DNA of 64,000 nucleotides from Chrysogorgia sp. JL179-B06 (GCA_035772405.1 JAYKKM010000380.1:101001-165000), one strand, 5' to 3'; shown: positions 43,261 to 55,693, numbered from the stretch's first letter. The notes: generated by a model from the sequence alone, not told the origin. Numbers and translations are program-made.

Positions 43261-46200
43261 ATGTGTGTCGATCTACCGAATTACAGAATGAAAATTGGCC
43301 TATTTCACACTCATCTTAGGAAGAAGAGGCTACGTCTTGACAAACAATATCCAAATGAAGATACTACAACTACAAGCTTATATCCGGACATACTTCCAAA
43401 GGTATTGTTTACTATCTTGCTTTTTGGTTATATTTGGTTCGGTTTTGTTGGTGCTTTACTTAGTTCCAATTATTTGTGCTGCCCTTCTACACGAATGATG
43501 AATATAACAGTTCATGCTAGTATCACACAACAAATTAATGTTAACAAAAGTATTATCCCCTTGAAACATCTACCCACTTTGACACCTGACTCCATCAATC
43601 TACTCTCCAAGTTAATATTATCAGAAGGAGCCAAGTCTACTCAATTTACTGGCAATAAATTGGCACACATCACGTATGGAAACATATGTAATGGAAATTT
43701 TAACAACTCCGCAGATCAAAACCCTAAAATTTCACAGATTGCTAGTGACTTGCCATCAGGGACAACCTTTACTTCCTGGAATATTCAGAGTATCTACCCC
43801 AAAATTGATCAGCTTGCTATTATGTTAAATAACCCAAAGGAATCCTCTATAATTGGATTTGTGGAAACATGGACAAACGAAACAGTCACTAACGAACAGA
43901 TTGCAATACCTGGATATAAAGTAGTGGGTCGTCGTGACAGAATACATGATTCCCATGGAGGAGTAGTTGTTTATGCAAAATTGAATATTCCTTGCGAAGA
44001 TAGATTTGACCTGAGACATGATAATATTGAAGCAGTATGGACTGAGCTTAGCTTTCCAAAGACACCCACAATTTTGATTGCAACAGTTTACAGACCTCCT
44101 CAATCTCCAAGTTCCTGGTATGCAGATTTTGCAGAAATGTGTGAAAAAGCTTATCTTGAGGGTAAAGAAATTATAATGATGGGAGACTTCAATATAGATA
44201 ATCTAAAAGCTGTTCCCTCAAATTGGAAATCCATTATGGCCTCTTATACTCTGACAGATCTCATACACGATCCAACTCGGGTCACTGAATTATCTCAAAC
44301 CTGCATTGACAACATTTATGTAACAAATCCAGAACATGTCCGTAAAACAAAAGTTGCAAAAATTGGACTATCAGATCATTTTCCAGTAAGCTTTTCAAGG
44401 AAGAAATATTCAGCCACAAAAAAAGCCCAACATTCTTGTATTCAATTCAGGTCTTATAAACATTTTAATCAAGAAATGTTTTTAAAAGATCTTGAAAATA
44501 TTCCTTGGAGTATCTGTGATGTATTCGATGACCCAAATGATGCTCTTGAATGCTGGAAAAAATTATTTCTTGATGTTGCAAACAATCATGCTCCCATTAG
44601 AGAACGTCGTGTAAAGCGACTAAAACAACCTGACTGGCTTACGGATGAAATACTTGAGGCTATACATCTGAGGGATCTTGCAACCAGATCTAACGATTTT
44701 GTCAATAAATCTCAATTAAGGAACAAAGTTAATAAACTCGTTAAAACAGCAAAAAAGGATTATTATAGAAATCTGATTGAAGAGAACATCAATGATAGTA
44801 GTCGCCTGTGGCGAATTATGAATGAAATAGCTCCAAGACCAAAATCTGCAGACCCTGTGTCAATCAAAGATGATTTGGATACCGTAATTGACCCACAACA
44901 GATAGCAAACCGTTTTAATCACTTTTTCACCAACATTGCATCATTAATTGACATGAATTTATCTACTTATGTATGCAAGACTGTCATGATACTTTGCTAA
45001 ACTTTGTTAATAGCAAAGTAAACACTGAATCATTCTTTGATATCCCAGCTGTTCAAGTCGACTTTGTTGAACATGAACTTAAGCATTTGAAAACCAATAA
45101 AGCAACTGGACTTGACGGTCTTCCACCCAAACTTCTTCAAATTGCTGCAAACGTAGTTGCACCTTCAATTACTAAGATATTCAACCTGTCAATTGAAACT
45201 GAAATATTTCCTCATGAATGGAAATCAGCAAAAATTATTCCAGTTCACAAGAAAGGGAGTACTCAGGAACTTGGAAATTTTCGTCCAATCTCAATATTAT
45301 CTTCATTATCAAAAATTTTTGAAAGACACATACATATTCATTTCTTTGGTTTCTTGAAACATCACCAACTCCTACTTAATTCCCAATCTGGCTTCCAAAA
45401 ATCTTTCTCATGTGAAACAGCTTTGGCTAATATGATAAACTCTTGGACTACGGCAATCAATGAAAATCTAATGAATGGTGTTATATTTTTGGACCTGAGT
45501 AAAGCTTTTGACTTGATCAACCACAAAATTCTTTTGACGAAATTAAAGATTTATAAATGCTCACCTAAGTGCTTAAACATATTTGAATCTTATCTCACTA
45601 ACAGAACCCAATGTACAATGTTTAAGGGAAAGGCATCAGATAAATTACCTGTTTTAACTGGAGTTCCACAAGGTTCTGTTCTTGGACCTATGTTATTCAT
45701 TCTCTTCATTAATGACTTACCAATGGGATTAAGAAATACCGAAATTCAGATGTATGCAGATGATTCAACAATAACAGCATCTGGCAAGTCTACTGAAGAA
45801 ATTAATCAAAAACTAAACTGTGACTTGGATGATGTTCAACTTTGGTGTACAAACAACTGCATGTTAGCAAATCCGAAAAAAACCAAGTCCATGTTGATAA
45901 CCACAAGGCAAAAAAGACAATCTCTAAAGGAAGAGGAGAAAACCTTGGAAGTCTTCATGGGTGGAAACCCTATAGATTCTAGCAAAAATGAAAAACTTCT
46001 CGGCCTTTGTGTAAATGAGAACCTCTCATGGGAGAACCATATCAAGAATACTACTTCCAAGATAAACTCTAAATTAGCTTTACTAAGAAGAATAAAGAAA
46101 TTTTTACCAGTTGAAACAAGAAAGATCTTCTATAATGCTCATATTTTACCCCATATGGACTATTGTTCGATTATTTGGGAATGTTCTCCACACATTCATG

Positions 46201-46595
46201 ACTTGGCGCTTATTCAAAAAAGAGCTGCCCGTTTAATACTGGATATTACTGATATGAGATTTCCAAGTGAAAACCTTTTTAAAACCTTAAAGTGGATGAG
46301 GGTGGAGGATCGTTTACGCTTCAGAACAGTAACAATGGTATATAAGAGCCTAAATAATTTAGCTCCAGAGTACATGCACAACATGTTTAAGTATGTACAT
46401 GAATGTCATCAAAGAAAAACACGATCATCAGTTAGAAATAATTTATATTTAACAGGTGGACGACATAAGAATATATTTACTAGTAGTTTTGCTTACAATG
46501 GAGCAATGATGTGGAACAATTTAGACCGTGAAATTCGTGACTGTTCTTCATTAATTAGTTTTAAATCTTCTTATTTAAAATTGTATAATAATTAG
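43261..46595 (+). pseudogene. CR1/L2-like LINE ORF2 (endonuclease + reverse transcriptase), one frameshift
   Basis: The first frame (43,261-45,000) holds the APE-type endonuclease: SWNIQSIYPKIDQL, IIGFVETWTNE, GVVVYAKLNI, IIMMGDFNIDNL, LSDHFPVSF. The second frame (from about 44,973 to the stop at 46,593-46,595) holds the reverse transcriptase: NKATGLDGLPPKLL, LGNFRPISIL, GVIFLDLSKAFD, LTGVPQGSVLGP, IQMYADDSTI (YADD catalytic box), and the thumb and C-terminal parts. A one-base change of frame at about 44,960-44,980 separates the two; no slippery heptamer is seen, so it is probably a mutation. The N-terminal part has a hydrophobic stretch unusual for ORF2. It copies its own RNA and nicks the target. 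Confidence 0.92.
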
Positions 46596-46785
46596 TTTAA
46601 CCCAATTTATTTTATTTAGAGTTTAGTTTTTATCTTTCTATTCTATGTATATTATCATATATAACTCACTTGTAAATTTAGTTATTGACTATTGTGTGAG
46701 GGCCCTGGGGAAGATAAGCGTAATGCTTACCAGGTTTTACCCTCGTTAAATAAAGTTTTATCTATCTATCTATCTATCTATTTGT
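46596..46785 (+). mobile_element. LINE 3' end with TCTA microsatellite
   Basis: The untranslated end has AAATAAAGTTTTATC (polyadenylation signal) followed by (TCTA)n to about 46,783. CR1/L2-type elements often end in such short tandem repeats rather than in poly(A). Confidence 0.85.
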
Positions 46786-46799
46786 TATACTTTACTATT

Positions 46800-47880
46800 T
46801 TACACTGTCTAATCCAAGAGACAAAAATAATTTTTGCTCATGCTTTACATCTAATTAAAATATCTGACAACCCATTTTACTGTTTCCTCAGTGGAGGTGT
46901 TGGTAAATCTCACCTGACAAAATCAATATATCAGGCAGCACTTCAACATTATAATTATCGTGCTGGTGAAGATTTTCATCAAGTGAAAATTTTACTTCTA
47001 GCTCCAACAGGAAAAGCTTCTTTTATCATCAAAGGCAATACAATACACAGTGCCATTGCAATACCAGCAAGTCAGTCATTAAAAGGAAGCAAGGAAGATT
47101 TTGGAGGAATTACAATAATTGCAATTGGAGATTTATTCCATTGATGGTTATATATTTAATGATATTCAAAATTCAGAGTATAGCATACTTGCCAAAAAAC
47201 ACTTCACAATGTTTGAACTAGATGAAATTATGCGGCAACGAGAAAGCAAAGTTTTTGCTGAAATCTTGAAGCGGTTAAGAGAAGGAAAACACACCAAAAT
47301 ATAATGAAAACAAAAGAAAGGTGTATTGAAGAAAACAATTGCCCAAAAGAGGCTCCTCGACAGTTCATACAAAACGCTATGGTCAACCAATATAATGAAA
47401 ACGTTCATCAAGCATCAACATGAAATAAATATACTATCAAAGCTCAAGATAGTGTTATGTAGAGCTGACAAAATAATGAAACAAACTCCTCATGTCTCCC
47501 TGAAAAATACAAGACAGTTGGCAACAAACCTTCATATTGCTGAAGGTGAAAGGACAGAAATTGCTCTGAATGCAAGAATGAGGATGGTTTAACAAATGGT
47601 GCTAGCAATGTTGTGAAACTAGTGCAGCTTCATCAGCCAAATAAACCATCTGGTATAATTTGGGTCGAATTTGATCATGAAGATGTTGGCCAAAAAACAA
47701 GACATGAAAATAGACATCTTTATCCAAAGTATCCAAAGTACATGGACACCAGTCAAACCTGTCACCACACAGTTTGCTGTTGGTAGAAATAAAGGAGCTC
47801 AAGTAGTAAGAAAACAATTTCCACTACCCATGCAGCTGCAAAAACTGTACACAGGTCACAAGGTGACACTCAGTCTCTTG
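46800..47880 (+). pseudogene. PIF1-like helicase, decayed
   Basis: FLSGGVGKSHLTKSIYQAAL (Walker A) and LLLAPTGKASFIIKGNTIHS are followed by ASQSLKGSKEDFGGITIIAI, where the intervening Walker B segment has been deleted. Later frames carry FELDEIMRQRESKVFAEILK and WTPVKPVTTQFAVGRNKGAQ, then HRSQGDT-like motif VI in a third frame. There are several frameshifts and stops. PIF1-family helicases of this type are often carried by Helitrons and other large mobile elements. The start abuts the 3' end of the LINE, which may have inserted next to it. Confidence 0.8.
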
Positions 47881-48071
47881 TAAACCCAAAGGCGCCGGAA
47901 GCAACTCCGGGCAGCGGGGGCAGAATCTCGAAAAAGGGCACTTTCACCTTACTTGGCAAACAAGCAAGAGGAAAAGTGCGAGAAGCCGTCTAACGGTCTA
48001 AGTGACTTTATTTATTTAATATCTATTACTGGACTCACAGTAAACGTTTGTCAATAACAATATTTAATAAT

Positions 48072-49150
48072 TTAGTCGGGTCAATATACAGTTTCACCCC
48101 AAAAAATTGCTAGAAAAGGTTTTTCAACTGTTTCTGGTAGTATTGGATATGGGGAAAAATATTTCCGGAAAAATACTTCCGGAAAGTTGTCAAATCCAAG
48201 TCAAGTCCAATACCTTAAAATATCTTTAACTTCCTTACTATTCACCCTAGAATGATAATTTTGGTGTCTACACCCAGATCGTAGGGGTCAAGAAACTCAC
48301 TGGAAACAGTGAAATCACTTTTGAACAATCAGAACACCAGGAAATCCAATATGGCGCACAAAATGGCCCCACACTCCCCGCACGGTACGCCCTGTACCCT
48401 GGAAGAAGGGAGACAGTCAGGGGTGTAGTAAGGAGCCTCCGTCAAGGACGTAATGTTCAGTTCTAGGAATAGATTCAGTTAGGACTTCTCTTGATGCATC
48501 ACTCAAATGCTCAGTTAGCATGAGCTATTTTCGGCTTGTTAGGCTTTCGAAACAAATTTCTGGCCTCAAAAAGAGCAGCAGGGGAATGGACTGAGCTCAT
48601 ATCCCATAACATCCTCCAATGAAAGTTTACCTGTTTTAGATACAACTAGAAATCGCTGGAACAACACGGCAGGGTCGATAATTTGATCTGGAACAACCTT
48701 GATGGCTGACACATCACCGAGGATTATGGCTTTATCTTTCCGTTTGAACGAAGATGTGAAAGTGGGCTGTCCAATCATATTTTCAATGATTTTCCTTCAC
48801 AACGGACTCAAATTTGTGCCGATAGTAATTTTAGGATATCGGCGGCCATTTTGGGCGACATATTGGATTTCCTGGTATTCTGATTGTTTAACGGTGATTC
48901 ACTGAGTTCCTTGACCCCTAAAACATGGGTGTTGACACCAAAAGTATCATTCTAGTGTGAATAGTAAGGGAGTTGGCTATTTTAAGGTATTGGCGGCCAT
49001 CTTGGATTTGACAACTTTCCGGACGTCTGATTTTGGTAGATTTTTAGTATAATATTCTCCATATTCAATACTATCATAAACAGTCGAAAAACCTTTTCTA
49101 GCAATTTTTTTGGGCTATGGTGGTAATTTTTCATATATTGACCCGACTAA
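48072..49150. mobile_element. 1.1-kb palindromic element with captured coding fragment
   Basis: The left end TTTAGTCGGGTCAATATA and the right end TATATTGACCCGACTAA pair. Further in, GGTTTTTCAACTGTTTCTGG pairs with the sequence at about 49,080, and TTGACAACTTTCC / GGAAAGTTGTCAAA is shared. The arms run to about 350-400 bp with gaps. The centre holds a minus-strand frame that does not pair (48,566-48,778). Confidence 0.85.
48566..48778 (-). pseudogene. Coding-like fragment inside the palindrome
   Basis: The minus-strand frame contains FKRKDKAIILGDVSAIKVVP and VLFQRFLVVSKTGKLSLEDV, then MGYELSPFP. It is open and reads like part of a real protein; similar segments occur in repeated cnidarian proteins of unknown function (recollection, not verified). 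Its ends lie at the palindrome arms, so it was probably captured by the element. Confidence 0.4.
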
Positions 49151-49159
49151 TTAATGTAA

Positions 49160-49940
49160 AGTGGATATAATAATAATAATATAACAATTCTTTAAAACGC
49201 ATGTCTCGATGCTTTTTACAATAAAATTAAAATTGCTCAAAAGTTATCTTAAAAAAGATGCAATTTTGCTTTGAAATCATCAACTGTTAAACATTCCAAT
49301 GTCTCTGAGCCGCACACGATAAGGATTTTCGGTACTTGCATGTCTTTGGTATGGTTAAGAAATTGCGGTACTTGAGGTTTACGAGCAGGAGCTAGTACTG
49401 TATATTGATGAAAAAGATCAGCGATGTAGATAGGGGCGAAGCCATTGAGGATTTTAAATATTACCAGAAGCTTAAAAGCTATTAGTTGTTGTACTGGAAG
49501 CCAATGATGATTAAATAATAACTGCGTAATATGTACACATTTATTTGCTGTAACAACTAGCCTGTGTTTTGGATTATTTGAAGTTTTTGTAGGTCACAGG
49601 AGGGAAGGCCATGTCACATATGCCATTACAGTAATCAAGATTAGATGAAAGAAAAGCATGTACCAAACGCTCAGTATCTTTTTATGTTAGACATTTTCTT
49701 ATTATGCCGATGTAATGAATGGATTGAGAGCCTGAAGGACATATTTTATTGACATGCGCTTTGAAAGTTAGATGAGAGTCAAACGTGACTCCCAAATCTC
49801 TTACTTCTGCAAGAGGCTCTAGTTGATGCCCTCCTACTTTGATGGAAATAGTCGAACATTCCGGCAGCGTGAATAGAAGCGAATGACCTCCGTCATTAAT
49901 GGAAATAGACATTTGAGCATATTGCAAGTAATCCAAGTCA
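49160..49940 (-). pseudogene. LINE reverse-transcriptase fragment (C-terminal part)
   Basis: 49,936-49,682 reads MSISINDGG, LAEVRDLGVTFDSHLTF and HVNKICPSGSQSIHYIG, typical of the region after the RT palm in Jockey/CR1-type LINEs. Further down the minus strand there are LNYCN-type and pyrimidine-poor remnants with stops, to about 49,190, where (TTA)n-like sequence may be the old 3' end. Confidence 0.7.
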
Positions 49941-50384
49941 TGATATCCTCAATATATATATATAGTGAGATTGTTAAGCTTCAAAACAATGTAGAGTAAC
50001 ATAATAATGTATTAATATTATTAACAACATGATAATATATTAATAATATATTTTAATATTTAACAAATAGAAAATAGCTTGCGTCAGCGTGCCTCTGTGT
50101 AACAATTACACAATCTATACTTCGGAAATCGTCGACGACGAGCGACGATTAGTTCGGGCTCGTTCCTCCTCATTTTCCTCATTACGCATCTCGCTCGCAT
50201 CTCTTTCCAAATTTAACTTAGAGAGATAAAATAAATTTAAAACGAAGTATAAGATATTGTAATGGTACCAAAGGGCACACGGCTGCCCCGTAAGCAAAGG
50301 GCAGCTTTGGCTCCAGCGCCCCTGTGTAAACCTAAATACAAAGAGGGCTATTCCTCATATACATTATGTAGCACTTAGTAGAGT
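49941..50384. other. Unassigned AT-rich region
   Basis: Contains ATATATATAT (49,955-49,965) and AT-rich TAATATATTA words; a G+C-rich piece (TCGTCGACGACGAGCGACGA) at 50,130. No gene seen. Confidence 0.5.
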
Positions 50385-52440
50385 TACTACAATTGAAGGA
50401 TTATATGTCACTGACCTTGCGAAAACAAAATCGCTGTCGATCAAATCTCCTGATTTTACTTGCGACCAAAATTCAGAAATATCGACTGATATTATCAATT
50501 ACGGCTTAAACACCATCATGCCTCTACGTTCGGTAAGAGTCCATGACAACGACCGCCCATGGATGACCAGCCATTTAAAATCCTTGATGGCTCCCGCCGA
50601 CAAAAGGCATTCACATCGGGAAAAATGTTTTGTTCAAAATGCTTCGAAACAAAGTAAATAGAGAAAGAAAACGCATTCGTAAAATCTACTATAAATCTAA
50701 AGTAGAAAACCTCAGAATACTAAGCCCAGAGATTGGTGGCGGGAAGTCAAACAACTTTGTGGAAATTGTAAGGCTGCTACAAAAAACTTAAGTAGCATCC
50801 TAACTCCGGAGCTTGATCTTGAAGACAGAGTACTATGTGAAAAAATAAACGAATCATTTATCAATGTGATGCGCGACTATATTCACCTCTACCAAACGAC
50901 GCGCATATTATTGTTGAGAACAATGACCAATTCATCACTGTTAATGAATTTGAAGTGGCCATAAAATTAAGAAAAATCAGCACTTCAAAAGCCGGTGGTC
51001 CTGATGGCTTACAAAATTGGGTACTAAAAGTTTCTGCAGACATTCTAGCGCAACCAATTACTTTAATTTTAAATTCATCTTTTCAAAATAGTTATGTTCC
51101 CAAAGTTTGGAAACTTGCAAATGTCTCGCCTTTGCCCAAGGCGTCATCCATCGAAGTTTTTGAGCGGGATTTAAGACCGATATCACTAACATGCAGCCGA
51201 TCAAAAATCGCTGAAGAAATCATCATTGAGAAAGAATTGAAACCAGTCTTGTCGAAGTCGATTGACCAGAACCAATATGGTTTCATACCTAGATCTTCAA
51301 CGACTCATGCACTTATTTCAATGATTCATCATTGGCTGTCCTTCACAGATGGGGGAAGCGTTACAGTCCGTACCTCATTTCTTGATTATAAAAAAGCGTT
51401 TGATATGATCGATCACAACATACTGATCGCTAAACTTTTTAGTCTTGGTATTAAATCTTCAATTATAAATTGGCTCATTGACTTTCTTAGAGATCGGAAA
51501 CAAAGAGTCAAGCTTAATAACCAATGCTTTTCTCGTTGGTTGAATGTACCTGCAGGAGTACCGCAAGGAACACGCTTAGGACCTTGGGTTTTCCTTGCCA
51601 TAATCAATGATCTTAAGCCTTCGGAAAAGACAAATACACTGATGTGGAAATTTGCAGATGACACCACTGTATCGGAGTTTATTTTACAAAATGAAGAACG
51701 TTCTTTACAGAGGGAAATCAATCACATTGCTACTTGGTCTAAAGAAAACCAACTCATATTGAATCCGAAAAAATGCAAAGAAATGGTTGTTTCCTTTAGA
51801 AAAACTGTTCCAACATATGATATCACAGAAGTGGATCATCAACCCTTTGAAAGAGTTCAAGCAGTCAAGATTCTTGGACTTACAATCAGAAACGATTTAA
51901 AGTGAAATGATCATATTGAAAATATCATTAAAAAAGCCGCTAAACGCTTATATATACTCAAACAACTTAAACGAGCCGATATACAAACAAAAGATCTTGT
52001 TTGCTTTTATTGTGCTGTAATAAGATCAGTCCTCGAATATTCCTGCCAAGTCTTCCCAAATATTTGTCGGATGCCCTGGAAATTCAGAAAAGAGCCATGG
52101 GTATTGTATTTCCGGGAGTCTCGTATAGTGACGCCATCGCTAAAGCCGGTATTTTAACTCAAATTGATAGACGTGATCACCTGTGTAAAAATTATTCAAT
52201 GAAATTGTAGGGGGAAATGATCATAAACTGGCAGACCTGTTACCCGAAAGAGTTCGTGAATTTAACAATCAATTAAGGACGAAGAGATCCTTTTGTGTGG
52301 CCAAGTGCAAAACAAATCGATTTAAACATTCTTTTATTGTAAATTATACGCAAATAGTCATATCACTAAATAATAGAATTTTTACAATTGTTGATCTAGA
52401 ATTAAATATATTTTACCTGTAAATAGTTAAACTTTTTAAC
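50385..52440 (+). pseudogene. Second LINE ORF2 fragment with intact RT palm
   Basis: An N-terminal linker part (TTIEGLYVTDLAKTKSLSIK, RPWMTSHLKSL) has frameshifts. The frame from about 50,940 to the stop at 51,903 is open and has AGGPDGLQNW, FERDLRPISLT, YGFIPRSSTTHAL, FLDYKKAFDMIDHNIL, VPAGVPQGTRLGPWVFLAII, and MWKFADDTTVSE, with the catalytic FADD. After 51,905 the match continues in other frames (KKAAKRLYILKQLKRADIQT, LEYSCQVF) to about 52,340. The endonuclease domain is missing, so it is 5'-truncated. Different lineage from the LINE at 43,261. Confidence 0.85.
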
Positions 52441-52684
52441 ATTGTCGAATTGGTACTGTAATCTTTTATATATACTTGTAATTCAGTCGTTAAGACTGCG
52501 AGATGTATATTTTTATTAAACGATTCATTATTATCATATATATGCCAAATATTACTTGTAATATACCCAGAATCTTATCCCGGCATTACAACCACATATA
52601 TACAGAACTCGTGACTAGACTCTCGGCAACGGCTTCCGTAGCTCAGAGCACTGCACTACGTTGTAATAGCATTATAACCAATAA

Positions 52685-52963
52685 GGCCAGGTTTACACTA
52701 GTACGGTACGGTAAGTGATTCGTTAAAAAATCAATAAGTTTCTTTGTTGTGTTTACACTGTACCTGCCTAATCCGGAGTGGTTTGCCGTAGCGTAGTCAT
52801 ATATGTAGTCGTATATGCAAGCATTAAACCTCTCTGCAATCGCGAGTGCGGAGAGCTTCCGGCGACAAAGAAAACGGCTTGTAAACATGCTTGACATCAG
52901 CTTTTGTAAAATACGCCAACCTACTCCGGATCACTTACCGACCGTACTAGTGTAAACCTGGCC
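52685..52963. mobile_element. Harbinger-type MITE
   Basis: TIRs GGCCAGGTTTACACTAGTAC and GTACTAGTGTAAACCTGGCC are perfect; the pairing extends to TAAGTGA / TCACTTA with an ACGG difference. TAA on both sides is a three-base target duplication, as in PIF/Harbinger elements. Length 279 bp, no ORF. Confidence 0.88.
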
Positions 52964-53099
52964 TAAGTTATTAGATTGTAATACGTTATTGGATTGTAAG
53001 CGCATGCGTGTAACAGTGAATTACTAGTCCCACATGCTCAGTCTCTAACTAGTCTACTAATTTAGGACAATAGGGGAGTGGATGTGGTGTTGGCTAGGG

Positions 53100-53222
53100 A
53101 TGGGAAAACTCGCTCGCCGGGGGGTTAGGGTTAGAAAACTCGCTAGCCGGGGGGTTAGGATTAGAAAACTCGCTAGCCGGGGGATTAGGGTTAGATAACT
53201 CGCGGGGGTTAGGATTAGGATC
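53100..53222. repeat. Telomere-like minisatellite 1
   Basis: Units of about 32 bp: AAAACTCGCTAGCCGGGGGG then TTAGGGTTAG, about three and a half copies. The TTAGGG words match the animal telomere repeat but are embedded in another motif. Confidence 0.88.
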
Positions 53223-54185
53223 TTTGTTGTTTTGGGGTTGGTTACAATCCAATAACTTACTGGTTACAATGCTATTACAACGCCAATAATTTATTGCTTG
53301 CAACGTGAGCAACGGCTGTTTCATCTCTGCTCGAATTACCGTCGTCCTAAAGACGTGAAATGCTCTGAGTGGCGTTGTAAAGAGAACGAGGACGTTGAGA
53401 TTAATCTTGGGAATAAAAATTATTCATTCTTTTTGTTTCGCATAAAGATTATTTGGTTTGAACGACGTTCCCGTCCTAGGGTTGCCATCGCAGATACGAA
53501 TTGTAGACCTGCGAGTTTTAGTTGTCGTGCGCATGTGCAGACATTCGCCGTCGCCCGCGAAACTTTCAAAATGGCGGAAACAAATTCGTCAGGACAGATA
53601 AAGAATCGACACTGTTAAAGGTGATAAACATTGAACATGAAGTATTGCGGATTTGTTTTCCACGCTTGAGCTTTTCCACCTAAAAAGCATGTTATAAGAA
53701 GCTGTTCTGTTCCTAAATGTGGATAATATATCAAACTACCACTCGCGCCTTCGCCACCTTTGACAAATACTCGCTTTCGAACTGTCGCAAATCTTTTCCG
53801 TTGAAGTTTGTTGACATATGGGGTCCCGGACTGGACAGCACCTTTAATTATTAAACGTTGTCATCAGATTACAAGGCAGAATTTCGGGGAATGGCTAAAC
53901 GGAGAGCTATTATCGCAGCGTTAACATTTCGGAGAGTTAAGTATGAGCAACACCCACATTTATTGATAGCCACACCCAATTAGTTTGGAGATGGTCGTTG
54001 CTAGATGGAATACTCCAGTTGAGGTGACCGTGAGGTACTAGGTCCGAGTCGTCTTAGGGGCGATCTTTTTTAGTATCCGCGAGAGGTAGGTTTCAACATG
54101 GTCGCCAATATTAATTAATTAAAAGATTAAGATTTTGATTAAGATTAAAATTAAGATTAAAATTAAGATTAATTAATTAAAAGAT
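53223..54185. other. Region with a possible 5' exon, no firm gene
   Basis: ATGGCGGAAACAAATTCGTC at 53,571 opens a frame of 15 codons; one frame over, the sequence reads KESTLLKVINIEHEVLRICF up to a stop at about 53,683, so a one-base slip may have broken a small gene or first exon. 54,110-54,190 is AT-rich simple sequence (AATTAAGATTAAAATTAAG). Confidence 0.35.
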
Positions 54186-54840
54186 TAAGAAAAAGTGCAA
54201 AGGAGGGCAACGAAGTTTATTTTGAATCTTGGCTTCTCTACCGACATCTCATACTAAAAAATATTAATCAAACTCAACCTTCTGCCAGTTACGTATTGGC
54301 ACGAGTACTTAGACATGGTTATGTTGTTTAACATTATGAATGGGTTGGGTATAGGTATTCTCATGGCGTCCACCTTATTGCTGTTTCCTCAAGGAAAACA
54401 AGAAGCTCATCCGATGATGCTGTCATTACCTTGGTAATTCCTTTTGCAAAAACAGTAACTTTCCAGACTTCTTATTCATTAGATCTACTAAGGTCTGGAA
54501 TATCCTTGATACCGAACTAAGAAATAAACATATTTCGCTTAACTCTTTTAAAATTAGGTTAAAGAAATACTATTATAATGCCTTGACGAATGTTAACGAC
54601 ATAGAGAATCCGAAAACATGGAAATCCGTATGTGTCAAATGTAAAAGGGCTAGATCCCTTGTTGTGAGCGCAAGTTGTTGCTTTTAAATTTTTTTAATAG
54701 TTATTTACTTTTATTGTAAACTTTATTGATATCTTTTTAAAACTTACTTCGTAGTGTATTAAGGGACCGCAGTAACTGGGGAAACCTCTTGCGATCTCCC
54801 TAGCATTTGTTGTAATACGTGCTAAAGCTTATTAAACACA
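54186..54840 (+). pseudogene. LINE ORF2 C-terminal fragment
   Basis: VQRRATKFILNLGFSTDISY, KLNLLPVTYWHEYLDMVMLF, then in another frame LVIPFAKTVTFQTSY and SLNSFKIRLKKYYYNAL. These are the end of a LINE RT protein. At least two frame changes and a stop. No palm domain remains. Confidence 0.75.
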
Positions 54841-54859
54841 TTAAAGACATACGTTTTCA

Positions 54860-55215
54860 GGGTTAGTATTAAGGTTAGTATTAGGGTTGTTAGTATTAGG
54901 GTTAGTATTAGGGTTGTTAGTATTAGGGTTGTTAGTATTAGGGTTAGTATTAGGGTTGTTAGTATTAGGGTTGTTAGTATTAGGGTTGTTAGTATTAGGG
55001 TTGTTAGTATTAGGGTTAGTATTAGGGTTGTTAGTATTAGGGTTGTTAGTATTAGGGTTGTTAGTATTAGGGTTGTTAGTATTAGGGTTGTTAGTATTAG
55101 GGTTGTTAGTATTAGGGTTGTTAGTATTAGGGTTAGTATTAGGGTTGTTAGTATTAGGGTTAGTATTGGGGTTGGGTTATTATTGGAGTTAGTATTAGAA
55201 TGAGTATTAGGGTTA
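54860..55215. repeat. Telomere-like minisatellite 2
   Basis: Units GTTAGTATTAGG and GTTGTTAGTATTAGG alternate for about 350 bp. They are rich in TTAGGG but with TATTAGGGTT as the repeating core. The long ORF over it (alternating Leu-Val-Leu-Gly-Leu) is an artefact of the repeat. Confidence 0.93.
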
Positions 55216-55561
55216 TTTTTTGAGCTTACCTATACGTAGCTAATACTAACCCTAACCCCTGCCTTACTGCATATTACTAAAACTTAATTTACATCTCATA
55301 GGCACTTTAAGATGTGCGAAGAAGACATAAAAATAATAATAATTAAATAATAATTAATGAAATGAAATAATATATAATGAAATAATATATAGTATAGTAT
55401 ACTATACTCGTACAATCTCGATTGTGATTGGCTAAAAAACCTACAGACAATTTGATATCTTGCCACCTACAAAATATAAAAAATTGTCTGTAGGTGACGT
55501 AATTGTGTACTTCCTAAATTCCTTAAAGGTTTCTACATTTATAATTGTCTAATAAAACAAT
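55216..55561. other. AT-rich region with a small hairpin
   Basis: TATAGTATAGTATACTATAC repeats at 55,386-55,406, then a hairpin 55,438-55,494 (ACCTACAGACAATTT with its complement). No gene. Confidence 0.6.
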
Positions 55562-55693
55562 TATTGGATTCGGCTTATACATGATATCAAGAATTATCCA
55601 GACCTCTGTCAATGTTATCCGCCTCAGCCTTCGGCAGATAACATTGACCTCGGTCTGGATAACTCTTGATATCATGCTCAGCCTCATCCAATA
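55562..55693. mobile_element. Foldback element
   Basis: ATTGGATTCGGCTTATACAT, ATGATATCAAGAATTATCCAG and CAATGTTATC pair with the right half, with CGCCTCAGCCTTCGG-like sequence at the apex. Arms about 60 bp. Confidence 0.85.

Noticed and set aside
43825..44103. Minus-strand ORF over the LINE endonuclease
   Set aside because: Antisense shadow of the endonuclease frame.
44960..45000. Programmed frameshift between endonuclease and RT
   Set aside because: No slippery sequence or obvious pseudoknot; the simple explanation is a mutation.
54887..55192. ORF of alternating Leu-Val-Leu-Gly-Leu
   Set aside because: Produced by the TATTAGGGTT minisatellite; not a protein gene.
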